Assembly (NCBI RefSeq): GCF_001411555.2
Contig: NC_049903.1
Coordinates: forward strand, 21,641,327 to 21,705,326
Source of the DNA: Juglans regia
Taxonomy: Eukaryota > Streptophyta > Magnoliopsida > Fagales > Juglandaceae
Direction: 5' to 3'
DNA length: 64,000 bases
Shown here one piece after another: positions 1-10,774 of this stretch. The notes beneath the pieces are model-generated. The model saw nothing but the letters and a program-made list of their open reading frames with translations. It made no database searches and had not been told where the DNA came from. The first letter of the stretch is position 1; the number at the start of each line of letters is the position of its first letter. A program made the position numbers and the translations under genes.

Positions 1-2189
1 AAGGGAGGGGGACGTACTGCCTTTATCATGCAGAGAGAGATCACTTACAGAGGAAGATCAGAGCTTGGACGTCCGTGGCTTACGATGAGTTCTGGGTGGT
101 TTGTCAGTGGCTCAAGACGAGTGAGGTGGGTTGACTAAGGCAGTGGAACCATGGTGAGAGGCAGAGGATTGCAGGCGAGCGGTTGTGCTCAACGAAACGA
201 GATGAATGGTTGTAGTTTTCTACGCTCGAGGAAGGAGGTTCGGAAGGTGGTTGTTGGCTCTCCAAGGTGGCAGCGGTTTGCAGTGATTGGTGGTTCTGTA
301 AGTGAAAGAGTTTTAGCACAGGAGGAAGCTGCGGCTTGCAGTTGTTCCATGTGACAGGGGTGAAGGTGAGGAGGTGAGGAGGCTTGCTGAATGAGGGTCT
401 TGGTGATGGTGGTTGAAGAAGGTAGCAGTGGCAGCAACGCGGTGGTGGGTTTTACGTGGAGGGCTCGTTCATGGCTTCGTTGCTGTGATTATTACTGGAG
501 AGTCTCGAGGTAGTTTTATAGGCAGGGGAAGGGAGGTATCGTGGATCATAGGAGGTTGGATAGAGTTTGGAGTTGGGAGTTTGTTTCCAATTGAGAAACT
601 ATGCAACTAGGAAACTAAATGGATGACAATAAGGAAACGTAGATGGAGAGGATTGAGGCGTGAAGGGAGAAAGGATCCAATCCCATGAGATTACAAATAT
701 TAAAAAGGATAATGGTTTTGATCTAAGAATCTTATTCATGCAAACACTAGAAGAGAAAGGGAAAAAAAACTAAATCTAAAATTAAAAGAAAGCAAAAGAA
801 ATGAACAAGTTTACCGCCTTTGGTGTGTCAAATTCAGCAAACCTATTCTTTGAATGCGCTTCTTGAACCGTTTTTCCGGCAACGACGCAAAAATTTGATT
901 ACACCCAAAGAATAATGTGGCTATCGCAATATAGATTGGGGTGTCAATTCCACAGGGAGATAGTAGAAACACTAAAAGAGACTAAAACTTTAAGAGAACA
1001 AAAATCAAAGTAGCAATGTAAGATGAATCCTTTCTGAAAAGAAATAAATTGAAGAGCCAAAACGTAATAATGAAAAGGTTTGACCAAAATTAATAGCAGC
1101 GAAGCATCGTGAATGCCTTACTTGAACTTGATAATTCTATTCATAGCAGATTCATTGGATACTCAATTAGAGATCATAGCACCAGACTCTCTAATTGGAA
1201 AATATATCTTTATAACCAATTTGTTCAAATGTAATTCTTGAAAACCACTCTTCTTTTGAAAGCATGGATTGCTATCTTATTAGACTTAAATTCGAAGACA
1301 ATAATATACCCAATAGCAATACTATAGCAGAGAATCACACCAATAAGATTGACAACCAAACCTAGAACATAAACACCTCAACAATCCCATAGAGAAAGCA
1401 TGACTGAATCTATGAAAATTATTGGTTATAAATTATCCAAATACAAGAAAGACTAATAAGATGATAAACAAGAATTGTATCAGCAAGAAATTTTAATACA
1501 TGAATCCAATAGAATTAAAATCATCATCATTCAAGCAAGTTCATACCTAGCTTCACCAAGTAATTAACTCTCCATTCAAAATAAGGATTCTTTTTCTGGA
1601 AGATGAATTTGTCCAAATCCTAGCACACTCTCTACCAAAACAAGAAGGGATTCTTCTTTTCTGTCCCCTGGCTCTCTATTTTTCTCACTTTTTCATGAGT
1701 CATCCCAATAAGGAAAGAAAATCGCATGCAAACTCGGGTAGGTAATACTCCAGATTTCCACGTGTAGATTGCGGGCCCTTTTTTGCTTTGTAAATGGCCG
1801 AATTAGAAAATTACTATGTCTGAAACCAATGTAACCCAATGAGTTTGCTTTCCAACACATCTTCAATCGCCTCAATCGAAAATCGGATGGGGAAGATATG
1901 ACTATAATACTAATGGATACTTAGAGAAGCTACAGATTACAAATATTTTTCATTAATTGCTCTTTCCTTGTTTATGACACGAATCTCTTTGACTTTGGAC
2001 TTTTGAAATTCTCCATTGATTATTCTTTTCTTCCTTATTAGCCAGACTTCAGCTTGATCATTTTTAGATTCATTCCTACAATAAAATCATTAGACACTAA
2101 ATCAAAACATGGGCACTATGAAATTAAAGTTTAAATAGGAAAAACATAATCAGAATGCCCAAATAACACATATAATTTAGCAATTAAAC
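1..2189. other. AT-rich intergenic DNA, no gene recognised
   Basis: No convincing coding region was found. Positions 1-640 are G-rich on the plus strand and give several short overlapping frames without recognisable motifs. Around 865-965 there is a stretch (ggcaacgacgc followed by ccacagggaga) of a kind often met in non-coding parts of plant LTR retrotransposons; this is an impression from familiarity, not an alignment. The rest is unremarkable AT-rich DNA running into the truncated Tat-type element. Confidence 0.5.
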
Positions 2190-2200
2190 TCGTAAAAGCA

Positions 2201-2535
2201 ATGTTCAGAGTACACTTTTGTGCTCTCATCAAAGCCCAATACGTGATGGCAGAGATACATGAGGGAGTCTGCGGAAACCACTCTGGCGAAAAAACGTTGG
2301 CAGCACAGGTCACGTGCGCATGGTACTATTGGCCCAACTCTCTCAGGGACGTGGAGGACTTCACAAAGAAATGCTCTAAGTGCCAAGAGCATGTGCCAAT
2401 CCCCCACTATCCACCTGAAGAACTAACCTCCATTGTATCCCCCTAACCCTTTGCATAGTGGGGACTTGACCTTATCAGTCCGATGGCCTCCCAGTTGCCA
2501 ACGATCATTTCCGCTAGCCAATCGGCAGCCTGGAA
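2201..2535 (+). pseudogene. Ty3/gypsy integrase N-terminal fragment
   Basis: The translation carries an H2C2 zinc-binding signature: HEGVCGNHSG, then CSKCQ about 45 residues later. It continues into PPEELTSI and, past a stop, a GLDLISPM-like stretch that marks the start of the integrase catalytic core in plant Ty3 elements. The reading frame has a stop near 2446 and the catalytic Asp/Glu residues are absent, so this is a dead fragment. The same region is present in the second Tat-like copy from about 23590. Confidence 0.75.
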
Positions 2536-2599
2536 TGAAACAAGTCAGAGGAAAATGACGAAAAGAAAAAATGAAACAAGGGAATGGTTGGAGCCTGAG

Positions 2600-4832
2600 C
2601 AAAGTAAGGTCTGAGCATCTGCCTAGGCCCTCTCAAAACCCAGGCTAGTCTCTTGGGCACTCCCACTAGTAGGATGAGAAGAAGGCTTGGTGCAGGGCGG
2701 CAATGAAAGGACGGAAAGCTCTTGGTGGATGACCTCGGGAGAAGCCAAGATCTGGCTCGGTTGGGCCTTGCTACCCAGAGCATACCCCCTCCAAGTCTGG
2801 AGCTTCACGAGAGGAAGAAGGGTTCCCAAGTGGGGAAGCTGATCACCAGGGGGAAGTCTCCATCTCAACATCAGGCAATAGGATCAATCGGGTGCCTCAT
2901 CCGCTACAGAAGCTTCCACATCAATCTGGGGGGACGCCAGCGGGGGAGGAGCACTCGCATCAATCGGGGGGGATGCTGGGAGCACCCGCATCAACCTGGG
3001 GGGATGCCGACGTAGGAGGAGCACTCGCATCAACCTAGGGGGACGCCAGCATAGGGGGAGCACTCACATCAACCTGGGGGGACCCCGGTGGAGGAGAAGT
3101 AGGGCATGGCATCTGGTCTTCCGAGACCAAGAATGAGTCAATGTCGATCTCAGGGAAGGTTCCCAACGTGGACAAGGGGCTCGAAGCCCTATCTTCAGCA
3201 ACACTTTGCACTTGGGGGGGATCCAGCTTTGGCTCCCCCTGATGAACAGAAGACAAAGCTATCTCCCTCATGGGGGTCATAGCGCCAACAGCCTCCTCTG
3301 CGGCGAGAGTTGCCTCGAAGGAAAGCAGAGGCTCAACTGAAGGGTTGGCCCTACGGGGAGCAGGGTTGAAGACAACAATTTCGTCTACCTCACCCTCACC
3401 TACTCCAAAGGCGACCCCTGGAGGCAGGACTACAGGCCGCATGGGGAAGTTCTTGTAATCTAGGGGTCGGGATCGGTAGAGAGGAGCTGGGTTGGTCTTG
3501 TAGGGAGGACTTCGCAGGAGTTGGATGAGAATCTGAAATTAAATATAAAAATCTGCTTAGGAGTATCCCAAAGTAAATAGAAACTCAATTCAAGAATACA
3601 CAATAATTCCTATGATTCTTATTCATATTTTAGCATTTTAGTCTAATAATAGGGTAATTAGAGTGCACTTTCGTACACTCATCAAGAGGACTTCGTTGGA
3701 GTCAGATGAGAGGTACTGCCAAAGGTACCGCGTACATGCCCCGATAGAAGTGGGCGAGAAGGGCTATGAGAAGCACCGTGAGGAGGGCTTGAAGGAGCTG
3801 GGTGGGAGGCAGTGCCGAACTCGTTGAAAAGAGACCCAGATGGAGGCTGTCGTGATGAGCTTGCAGAGGCCCCACGTGAAGAAGACGGTGGAGCCTGGCG
3901 CGAAGGGCTGGGGTGGGAATGGGGGCCCCGAGACCCTGACCCGGGGAAGACCCCAGATCGCTTTACTCGGCCTGATGCCGCTTGCCCTTTTCACCCCTCG
4001 GGGGAGGAAAAGCCCGGTGCTTCCTGGTAGGAGAAGAGGGGGGAACCACAAGAAATTCCTGACCAAGCATAAAGGATCGGTCAGGAAGGAGCAGATGATG
4101 ACTAATGTTCGTGTCAGCAATCAACATATCCGTCTCACAAACCTTGGGGTGGGCGGCCACCCAGGATAGAATAGTAGCCACCCAGAATTCTCCCTCTCGG
4201 ACAGCTTGATCGAAAGGGATTGGCTCTTCAGCACATTGGCCCATATGGCCCGAACAAGAAATTCATGATAAATTTCCTCACCCTCAAAATACTCCCATCT
4301 CGAACCAAAAACAAAAAGGAAACACCTTTGTCATTCCTTAATAGAGGAGAAGCACTTCTCCAACATGACAAAACGATTCTCGACAGATCAAGCTTGGAAA
4401 CTAGACAAGCTCCTATTGAGTCTTAGGATTCGATAGACCGACAAGAATTCCCGGGTAGTCAGATTGGGATAGTTCTCGGAGCCGTTGTCCAACACCTGGC
4501 AGAAGACTATGTAGCTCGCCACCATGATTCGCGAAGCCTTGGGGTGGAGTTGCGCCAGAGCCAACTTTAGATAATCAAGGATGTCCCGAATCGGACGATA
4601 GAATGGAAATTGTAGCCCGTTGAAAAACATCAACGAAAATAGAGCCACACGTGTGGCCATCCCATCTGCCTCTATGACAGGAAGACGACAACCGAGAATT
4701 TCCATGACCACCTCCGGGGGGATATTGTAAGACCGCTGCCATGCTCATAGGTCATCACCGGTAATGGACAATTCCCAGTTCCTCCTGATGAAAGACAAGA
4801 GTCGACCTTCGTGATCACTGGAAGCAGCCATA
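2600..4832 (-). pseudogene. Antisense ORF of Tat-like retrotransposon (putative gypsy-type transposon protein)
   Basis: Read on the minus strand, an ATG at about 4832 opens a frame starting MAASSDHEGRLLSFIRRNWE. It is stopped near 4748 and resumes with a region containing FYRPIRDILDYLKLALAQLH and NYPNLTTREFLS (4388-4711). This matches my memory of the Pfam family named putative gypsy type transposon (PF04195). Downstream pieces (3764-4244 and 3035-3442) are Pro/Ser/Glu-rich and carry tandem repeats (2921-3090). The frame is broken several times, and an AT-rich block at about 3531-3685 looks inserted. The function of these antisense proteins is not established. On the minus strand a TATA-like ctatttaaac lies about 130 bp upstream of the start, so the ORF may once have had its own promoter. 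Confidence 0.6.
2921..3090. repeat. Tandem repeat of about 45 bp inside the antisense ORF
   Basis: About four imperfect units share the core gagcactcgcatcaa followed by a G-rich run (ggggggacgcc or ggggggatgcc). On the minus strand they encode a Pro/Ala/Ser-rich repeat. Units differ in length by several bases. Confidence 0.7.
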
Positions 4833-5374
4833 AGAGGGTTCGCGGAGGAAAGAGGAAGGACAGAGGCTCTCAGAAGCACAAGGAAGGCTAGGAAAAGAAA
4901 GAGTGAGAGACTTTTAGGAGTATGGACACAGAAAAGGGAAGAATAAAGAGGGGGAAGAAGGGTTTAAATAGGAGGACAGCCTAAGGTTGGTGTTTGGCAG
5001 ACAGTGAAGTGACAACGGCTTGGAAGACAAAGGGACGTGACAGTCTTGGGAAAGCAAATGGACTGACAGCATGGCGTCAGTAGCCGCTAGGTGGACACAT
5101 GGAAACTGAGGCGTCACATGGTCGTTCCAAGTATCCTGAAACATCCCCAGGAAGCTACACCGACCAGTTCAATAATGACGTGAATACATGTCCTCAGGGA
5201 ACCCAAACAATGCAAGGCAATAAATAAAGGGGAGTAATGATTAGGTATGTGACAAGCACAAACCAACCCGTGGCTTGGAACGAAGAATACGCTTTGGGAT
5301 CTAACAGTTGGGAAGCTGGGAAGACGGCATGACATAAGAATTTGTGCATATTAATGCTTAGGGCGGGAGGGATC

Positions 5375-6080
5375 ATTTAAAATTCCTACCGCACACGTGC
5401 GCTAGGAATTCGTAGGGTTTTGTGAGGGGAAGAATTCCATGGGGTTGGGCTAGGAGGGTAGGCTTGGGCCCAAGGATACAACCCAGCCCAGGAAGCCCAA
5501 GAGAAGGAATGATTAGGCAGGGTACACTGACAGAAGGGTAACAAGTGGGACAATCTGACACCCCCAACTGGTTGACAAGCAGGGACATCTCCTGACCCTG
5601 AACCTCGGTGCCTAGACGTGTCAGAGAAGTGAGGATTTCTGTCTGAGGCCACGACACATTAATGAGATGGAGAAAGTCATGAAGGGAAGCCATGTCACAT
5701 TTAATGCGTCTTGGGGCTCGATACCCCACAACATGAATCCTGGTGTCAGGAACAGTCGCCATCAGGCCTGAGTGATCTGCGACGCATCAGGTGAACGGTA
5801 GGACACCCGATCCCATACAGACACGCCCACTACCATGAAGGTCAGCCAACCAGATATAAATAAATAACCTCCTCCCACGACCAGTGAGGGGGTTAACACT
5901 GACATATACTCTTATTATCATTCTCCTTAAGATATTCTCTCTTGATATTCTCCCTCACCGAAACTGACTTGAATGTCGGAGGTACAATGGATCCCAAGCT
6001 CACCATTCCTCATCTTAGCAGGAACCAACCCCAAGCTCTAACGGCATGGAGTTGTCCAGGCTGCGAAATACGACATAACA
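5375..6080 (+). repeat. 3' LTR of Tat-like copy A (approximate ends)
   Basis: The block begins just after a purine-rich tract (5361-5371) with a near-perfect 30-bp palindrome at 5381-5410 centred on CACGTG. A TATA-like box lies at 5855-5862. It ends after a stretch (ctgacttgaatgtcgga, near 5965) that has a close counterpart in the second LTR near 34200. The exact TG and CA ends could not be fixed. Confidence 0.6.
5855..5862 (+). promoter_or_regulatory. TATA-like box in LTR A
   Basis: tataaata lies about 40 bp after cagacacgcccactacca. The second Tat-like LTR has the matching arrangement, cagacgcccctagcaca then tataaaa at 34124-34130. A shared position in two diverged LTRs supports a former core promoter. 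Confidence 0.5.
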
Positions 6081-6233
6081 CATCTTAACATCCAAACTTA
6101 TCTTAGGTGGGTCCTACAAAATTCATTCTACTATCTCAACTCACTAATATTCATAAATAACTCAACTCAACATCCAAACAGAACTTCAATCTAATGTTAA
6201 AGAATTGGGCCTGTTGTTACGGTCAAATGTTTT

Positions 6234-6250
6234 AAATCCCCTCGATAGCC
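6234..6250 (+). repeat. Left target-site duplication of retroposon
   Basis: aaatcccctcgatagcc occurs here and again, exactly, at 7072-7088, flanking the insertion. The leading A residues at the right copy are ambiguous with the poly(A) tail, so 14-17 bp is the safe statement. Confidence 0.85.
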
Positions 6251-7071
6251 AACTTTCTCTCTAAACCCAGCATCTTTCAGACCGGCTAGAGGGGGTGGGA
6301 GCTTCGGCTCCTTCCCCCTTCCCTCTCCCTTTCTGGTTTTCCTTTGTATTTTTGTTTTGTTTTTTTCGTTTTTTCAGGCCATATAAAGGGAGAATCACCG
6401 TTCGTGATCTTCGGGGTCCCTATAGCCAACGCGCCCCACCAGGAGGTTGCCCAGCCGCCGATCTACACGTCCACAGAACACGGTCCCAACCGGAGTGAAG
6501 CGTAGCCTGCACGCGCGGGACGAAAATTCCGGAGCTCGTCGGCACGTGGCCCTCATGCGCCTCCAATGAGCTCTTTGCCGTTGCAACACGCGGCAGCTCC
6601 CGAACCGGCGACTCTGGATCTTCCAAGACCGATTGTCGGTTTTTCCTTCTGAGACGTTTTTGTGCACTGTTTTTCCATTTTTACAGTATTTTTAATGTAA
6701 TTTATTTTTGCATTATCTTTATTTTCAAGAAAACAAAAAACTCAAAAATATTTGTCCCTTCGGATTTAGGTCCAAAGGGTGTTGTCCCCCCTCTGTTTAG
6801 TCGGTGATGTTGGGATTTGGTTTCTCCATACCCCGTCCAGTTGGGTATGGAATTTTGTGTTTGGTTACTGCAAACTCTGTCGGAAACAGAGTTGTGCTAT
6901 CTCTTAGACTTCAGTTTTTAGAGATAAGCTGTCTGGACTAGACCATGTCAGTCACAATAGTGTATTGAGAATTCTAACTAACGTTTATAATTGACTTGTT
7001 GTTTAAAGTTAAATTTATATGTCCTCTTTAAATGAATGAAATGAGATCCGTTTTATAAAAAAAAAAAAAAA
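6251..7071 (+). mobile_element. Poly(A)-tailed retroposon of about 820 bp, no ORF recognised
   Basis: The insertion sits between two copies of a 17-bp sequence (6234-6250 and 7072-7088) and ends in an A-run at about 7057-7074, the hallmark of target-primed reverse transcription. The 5' part has a pyrimidine-rich stretch (6309-6376) and a GC-rich block (6400-6620); the 3' part is AT-rich. No LINE protein signature is visible in any frame. Two short hairpins lie at 6826-6850 and 6873-6893. It could be a LINE derivative, a long SINE-like element or a retroposed non-coding transcript. It now ends about 210 bp before the presenilin ATG. Confidence 0.75.
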
Positions 7072-7088
7072 AAATCCCCTCGATAGCC

Positions 7089-7296
7089 CAAATCCGATTT
7101 GAAGGCAATCTCAAAAAATAAAAGAAAAAAACAAAAACAAAATGAAGTTAGAATCAGAGCACGCACTGCAAAAAATGAAGTAAAGCCCTAACGTAATTTA
7201 TACATGACCGTCTTGTTCTCCAGCAGCTCAATTCTGCGCCTGCAATAGCGGATGCTCTCACCCACAAGCGGTCGACGAAATCCCCAACCAAACGTG
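7089..7296 (+). promoter_or_regulatory. Presumed core promoter and 5' leader of presenilin
   Basis: Only 208 bp separate the retroposon's right target duplication from the presenilin start codon. The stretch is A-rich and then pyrimidine-rich (cttgttctccagcagctc) near the start. No convincing TATA box was identified. A small upstream frame of 13 codons begins at 7142. The older promoter may lie partly on the far side of the retroposon, upstream of 6234. Confidence 0.35.
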
Positions 7297-8670
7297 ATGG
7301 AGTCGAGCATCCTAGAATCAATCGGCGTCGAGATCATCGGTGTCATGTCCCCCGTCTCAATCTGCATGTTCTTGGTGGTCCTCCTCGTCTACTCTCTCTC
7401 TCCTTCCAATCCCTTCTCCTCTCCCTCTTCCTCTACTTCCATCCGCACCGCCGCCAACCTTGTCTACCTCGAGAGCCCTTCTGACTCTGCCGGACAGAAG
7501 CTGGAAGGCGCTCTCTTAAACGCCTTGGTCTTCGTCATCCTCATCGCCATCGTCACCTTCCTCCTCGTCGTCCTCTACTACTATAACTTTACCAATTTCT
7601 TAAAGAACTACATGCGTTTCTCCGCCTTTTTCGTGCTCGCTACCATGGGTGGCTCCATCTTCCTCTCCATAATTCAGCATTTCTCCATACCCGTCGACTC
7701 TATCACTTGTTTCTTGCTGCTTTTCAATTTTACGGTCGTGGGTGTACTGTCCGTGTTCTCCGGTGGGGTACCTATATTCTTGAGGCAAGCGTATATGGTC
7801 TCGTTGGGAATAATTGTGGCAACATGGTTCACGAAATTGCCCGAATGGACGACTTGGGTTTTGCTGGTGGCTTTGGCTCTATATGATTTGGCGGCTGTCT
7901 TGGCCCCTGGAGGGCCGCTGAAACTGCTGGTGGAATTGGCATCGAGTAGGGATGAGGAATTACCGGCTCTGATCTATGAGGCTCGGCCGACCGTATCACG
8001 GAATACAGGAAATAGGGGTTCTAGTTTAGGGCTTTTGGTTGGTGGGGTTTCGGATTCTGGGTCGGTTGAGCTACAGGCGGTTGAGCGTGACAACGGAAAT
8101 ATAAATGTGGTTGACAATCGCAGTAATTCTGAGTATACCTCTGTTGAGGTTGGGAGTTTTCCAAATGAGGATGGTGACAGCGGCAGAGATCAAGGGGAGA
8201 GTTCCCCGTTGGTAGGTCATTCGCGGGAGAGGCATTCGTCGAGCAGTGGATCTGCAGAGTATTCAACTGTGGTTGTTGCTTCTGATCGAGCTTGGGATCC
8301 AGAGTCCGAGATTGTTGATGAGGAGACGTCTCCACTGGTTGACACGATGGGGGTGGGGAACAACAGAGAGTGGACTAGGAGGGATAATGCAGAGGTGACG
8401 AGTAGAGGTATTAAACTTGGCCTTGGAGACTTTGTTTTCTATAGTGTTCTTGTGGGCAGAGCTGCAATGTACGATCTTATGACAGTATATGCTTGTTACC
8501 TTGCAATTATTTCGGGACTTGGCTGCACTCTTATTTTGTTGTCGCTGTGCCATCGAGCTCTTCCTGCCTTGCCAATTTCGATTACATTGGGTGTTGTTTT
8601 TTACTTCTTGACTCGGTTATTAATGGAACCTTTTGTGGTTGGGACGGCAACAAATTTGATGATGTTTTGA
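7297..8670 (+). CDS. PS1: Presenilin, PS1-like (gamma-secretase catalytic subunit family), single exon
   Basis: The product is a polytopic membrane aspartyl protease of the presenilin family; plant homologues sit in endomembranes with nicastrin, APH-1 and PEN-2 homologues. The family signatures are all present: the first catalytic Asp in ALYDLAAVLAP (D197), the second in KLGLGDFVF (D378), and the PAL motif in ALPALPISI (423-425). Hydrophobic segments before and after these fit the nine-helix fold. A long polar loop (about residues 225-370) separates the two catalytic segments, as in plant family members. I chose the second in-frame ATG, giving 457 residues, because the protein then begins MESSILESIGVEIIGVMSPV, close to how I recall Arabidopsis PS1 (At1g08700). 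An upstream ATG at 7252 would add 15 residues. The frame is intact and intronless, as usual for plant presenilins. The resemblance to PS1 rather than PS2 is from memory, not an alignment. Confidence 0.95.
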   Translation: MESSILESIGVEIIGVMSPVSICMFLVVLLVYSLSPSNPFSSPSSSTSIRTAANLVYLESPSDSAGQKLEGALLNALVFVILIAIVTFLLVVLYYYNFTNFLKNYMRFSAFFVLATMGGSIFLSIIQHFSIPVDSITCFLLLFNFTVVGVLSVFSGGVPIFLRQAYMVSLGIIVATWFTKLPEWTTWVLLVALALYDLAAVLAPGGPLKLLVELASSRDEELPALIYEARPTVSRNTGNRGSSLGLLVGGVSDSGSVELQAVERDNGNINVVDNRSNSEYTSVEVGSFPNEDGDSGRDQGESSPLVGHSRERHSSSSGSAEYSTVVVASDRAWDPESEIVDEETSPLVDTMGVGNNREWTRRDNAEVTSRGIKLGLGDFVFYSVLVGRAAMYDLMTVYACYLAIISGLGCTLILLSLCHRALPALPISITLGVVFYFLTRLLMEPFVVGTATNLMMF

Positions 8671-9204
8671 CTCTCGATTTTTGAGAGATCAATTGGATGT
8701 TAGAGGAATACTGATGTTTTCATAGGCATGAGATTTGTATACAAGGTGAAAGGTACAACTACCTGAATTTTTTCCCATTTGTGATTGGTAACTTTATCAT
8801 GATCCAATCTCTGGACTTAATAATGCAGCAACTTTTAAGACCTGATAGTGATGAATTGAAATGTAAATTGACTGGGTTTAAGAGTTGGTCCTCATAAATA
8901 TTAGAGCAATTAATCATACTGTAGTCAATGATAGATATCATTTAGCCTTTATTCCGACTGATAGGTCTGGGAACCTAAGCTATGACAACACATTTATGCA
9001 TAGAATCGATATGTATACTTGATTTTACCTGAGTCCTTGAATCCTATATTAAATGCATACTTCTTACAGATTAGTATATAAGGATTGGTAGGTAATGCCA
9101 TGCTACATTGTTTTAGTATAAAAATATTTGCTGACAAGAGTAAAGCAAATTTTGACATTTTTGTCTTTTGTTGTTTGTTTATTTTAACTTTGCGGCTGGT
9201 TTTT
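8671..9204. other. Presenilin 3' region, no further gene
   Basis: AT-rich sequence following the presenilin stop codon. It probably contains the 3' UTR, but no polyadenylation site can be fixed from sequence alone. No coding signal was seen. Confidence 0.4.
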
Positions 9205-9475
9205 TAATTTTCTTTTTTTGTTGATAAGTAAAGTAATGATTTTATTAAGACCAAAAAAGGAACAAGAGTTAGGAGGTCTAGAGAAGTATAATCAGAAAAA
9301 GCTTCAGAGTTTTGGGACACTGCCCATTGAAAGAGTGCATTAAGGAAAAATGACTTGAGCCCCACCATCGAATTTTCATGGTCTTCAGCACTGCACACAT
9401 TTCCCTCTCTCCAAATTCTCCATAATAAGCAAGAAGGGGTCATCTTCCATGAAATTTTCCACAAAAATCCACAAT
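9205..9475 (-). mobile_element. 5'-truncated LINE 3' end
   Basis: On the minus strand the translation contains MWKISWKMTPSCLLWRIWRE and further residues that match the C-terminal end of the large LINE's ORF2 ([20 protein letters not shown], about 42019-42080). The tail, T-rich on the plus strand with ttgataagtaaag, is at the left end, consistent with minus orientation. Target duplications were not identified. Confidence 0.65.
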
Positions 9476-10758
9476 AGACACGAAATATTTTCTATCTTAA
9501 TAACAACTTATTAAAAAAGAGTCTAACCCCTAGGGCCCATGTACATACTTGGAACACTAACCACCTTCCAAGCTTTCATACTTCTTCGAATGCCCTCCAT
9601 AGACTCTCTCTCTCTCTCTCTGGCAAACCACCAAACCCACTTCTTAAAATTACCGAGTTATTGCATTATTCCTTAGCAAGTATCCTTTTTGTAGTGATGC
9701 AACGAGCAATAATCTCCCAGAAGAGAACATTTAGAAGCCAAAATAATTTGAAATTGACTGTGTTTGATGTGGAGCCTAGTTCTACTTAGTCTTAACCTTT
9801 TCATATTTATTCATATTAAGATGCCTCATATTCTAATTCAGTTGTTATTAAGATAGGGAAGATTTCATGTCTATTGGAGTCCACGGCTAAAATGCCAGAT
9901 CATACATTAAACAGCACCGGGTATGTGTCCATGAATTATAAAACCTCACACATAACTGAAATTCATAGTAAGTATAAAATTATGTATAAAAAAACTAAAC
10001 CAAAATCTTCAGTGAAGTCATGACATCATAAATCAAGGCTGAACACAACGCGTTCAACACTCATTAAAGCTTGGCTAAATTTGGCCTCTTTGATTGGTTT
10101 TGGCCTGTGGACTCATCATCATCATCATCAACTAGAACATTTTAAGATATAAAAACAAAAATGATTCAAATACTCAGTAAGCAGCAAAACTTACTCTGAT
10201 TTTGGTTTAGGGGCCATACAGAAAGTTGCAGCCACTAGGAATCGAAGGATGTTGATGTTGGGCTGTGAAAGAGGTGCATCATAAGGGTAATCTTTGAATT
10301 TCTTGAAGAAACGTGTTGAAAAGTCAAGAGTTTTGCTCACCTATGACTATATTAGATCTGGAGGCGGTTGCTCTATGATTTTTGCTTAAATTATGGATGA
10401 AAGTCTAAGGGCAAAGTGGCTGAGAGGGACAGCTGGCTTAGAGGAGATTAGGGCTTTGAAATTTGGCTGCAAACTAGTGTTTATTGCCATGAATGGCAGT
10501 CTTAGACCTCTAACAACTTTGGCAGATTTTAACTTTCCTAGAGCTTCTTATTGCTGCTTTTTAAATAAGGGAAGATCCTAGACTAACTAGGAAACTGCAC
10601 AGGCTTGAATGTGGACCATTCCAAATTCTGGCCTAAAATCAGCCAAGTTTAGGCACTTTGCATGGATGAACACGGAAGAAGATTTGAAGGACTATAAGGC
10701 TCCCTAAAAGCTACTTTCTTTGCATGTACAGCCTCCTAAGGAAGATCCTCACAATTGC
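9476..10758. other. Intergenic DNA with two microsatellites, no gene
   Basis: AT-rich DNA without a supported ORF. A (CT)n run lies at about 9603-9621 and a (CAT)n run at about 10109-10129. Confidence 0.5.
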
Positions 10759-10774
10759 TTTCTTGGCTTAAAAT

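Larger units (their letters stand above)
2190..6080 (+). mobile_element. Truncated Ty3/gypsy retrotransposon, Tat-like, copy A
   Basis: The order is a piece of integrase on the plus strand (2201-2535), a long broken ORF on the minus strand (about 2600-4832), then an LTR (about 5375-6080). Pol followed by an antisense ORF before the 3' LTR is known from several plant Tat-lineage elements. The 5' LTR, gag, protease, RT and most of integrase are missing. The antisense ORF follows the integrase start almost directly, so roughly a kilobase was probably lost between them. A related copy lies at 23590-34303. Confidence 0.7.

Noticed and set aside
104..610. Several short overlapping frames at the window start
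   Set aside because: G-rich sequence is open in several frames at once; no motif, no start context, no homologous feel.
6295..6667. Frames inside the GC-rich part of the retroposon
   Set aside because: Open by base composition only; both strands are open and neither gives a recognisable protein.
7600..8553. Minus-strand and alternative frames within the presenilin gene
   Set aside because: Shadows of the presenilin coding frame, which explains the whole interval.
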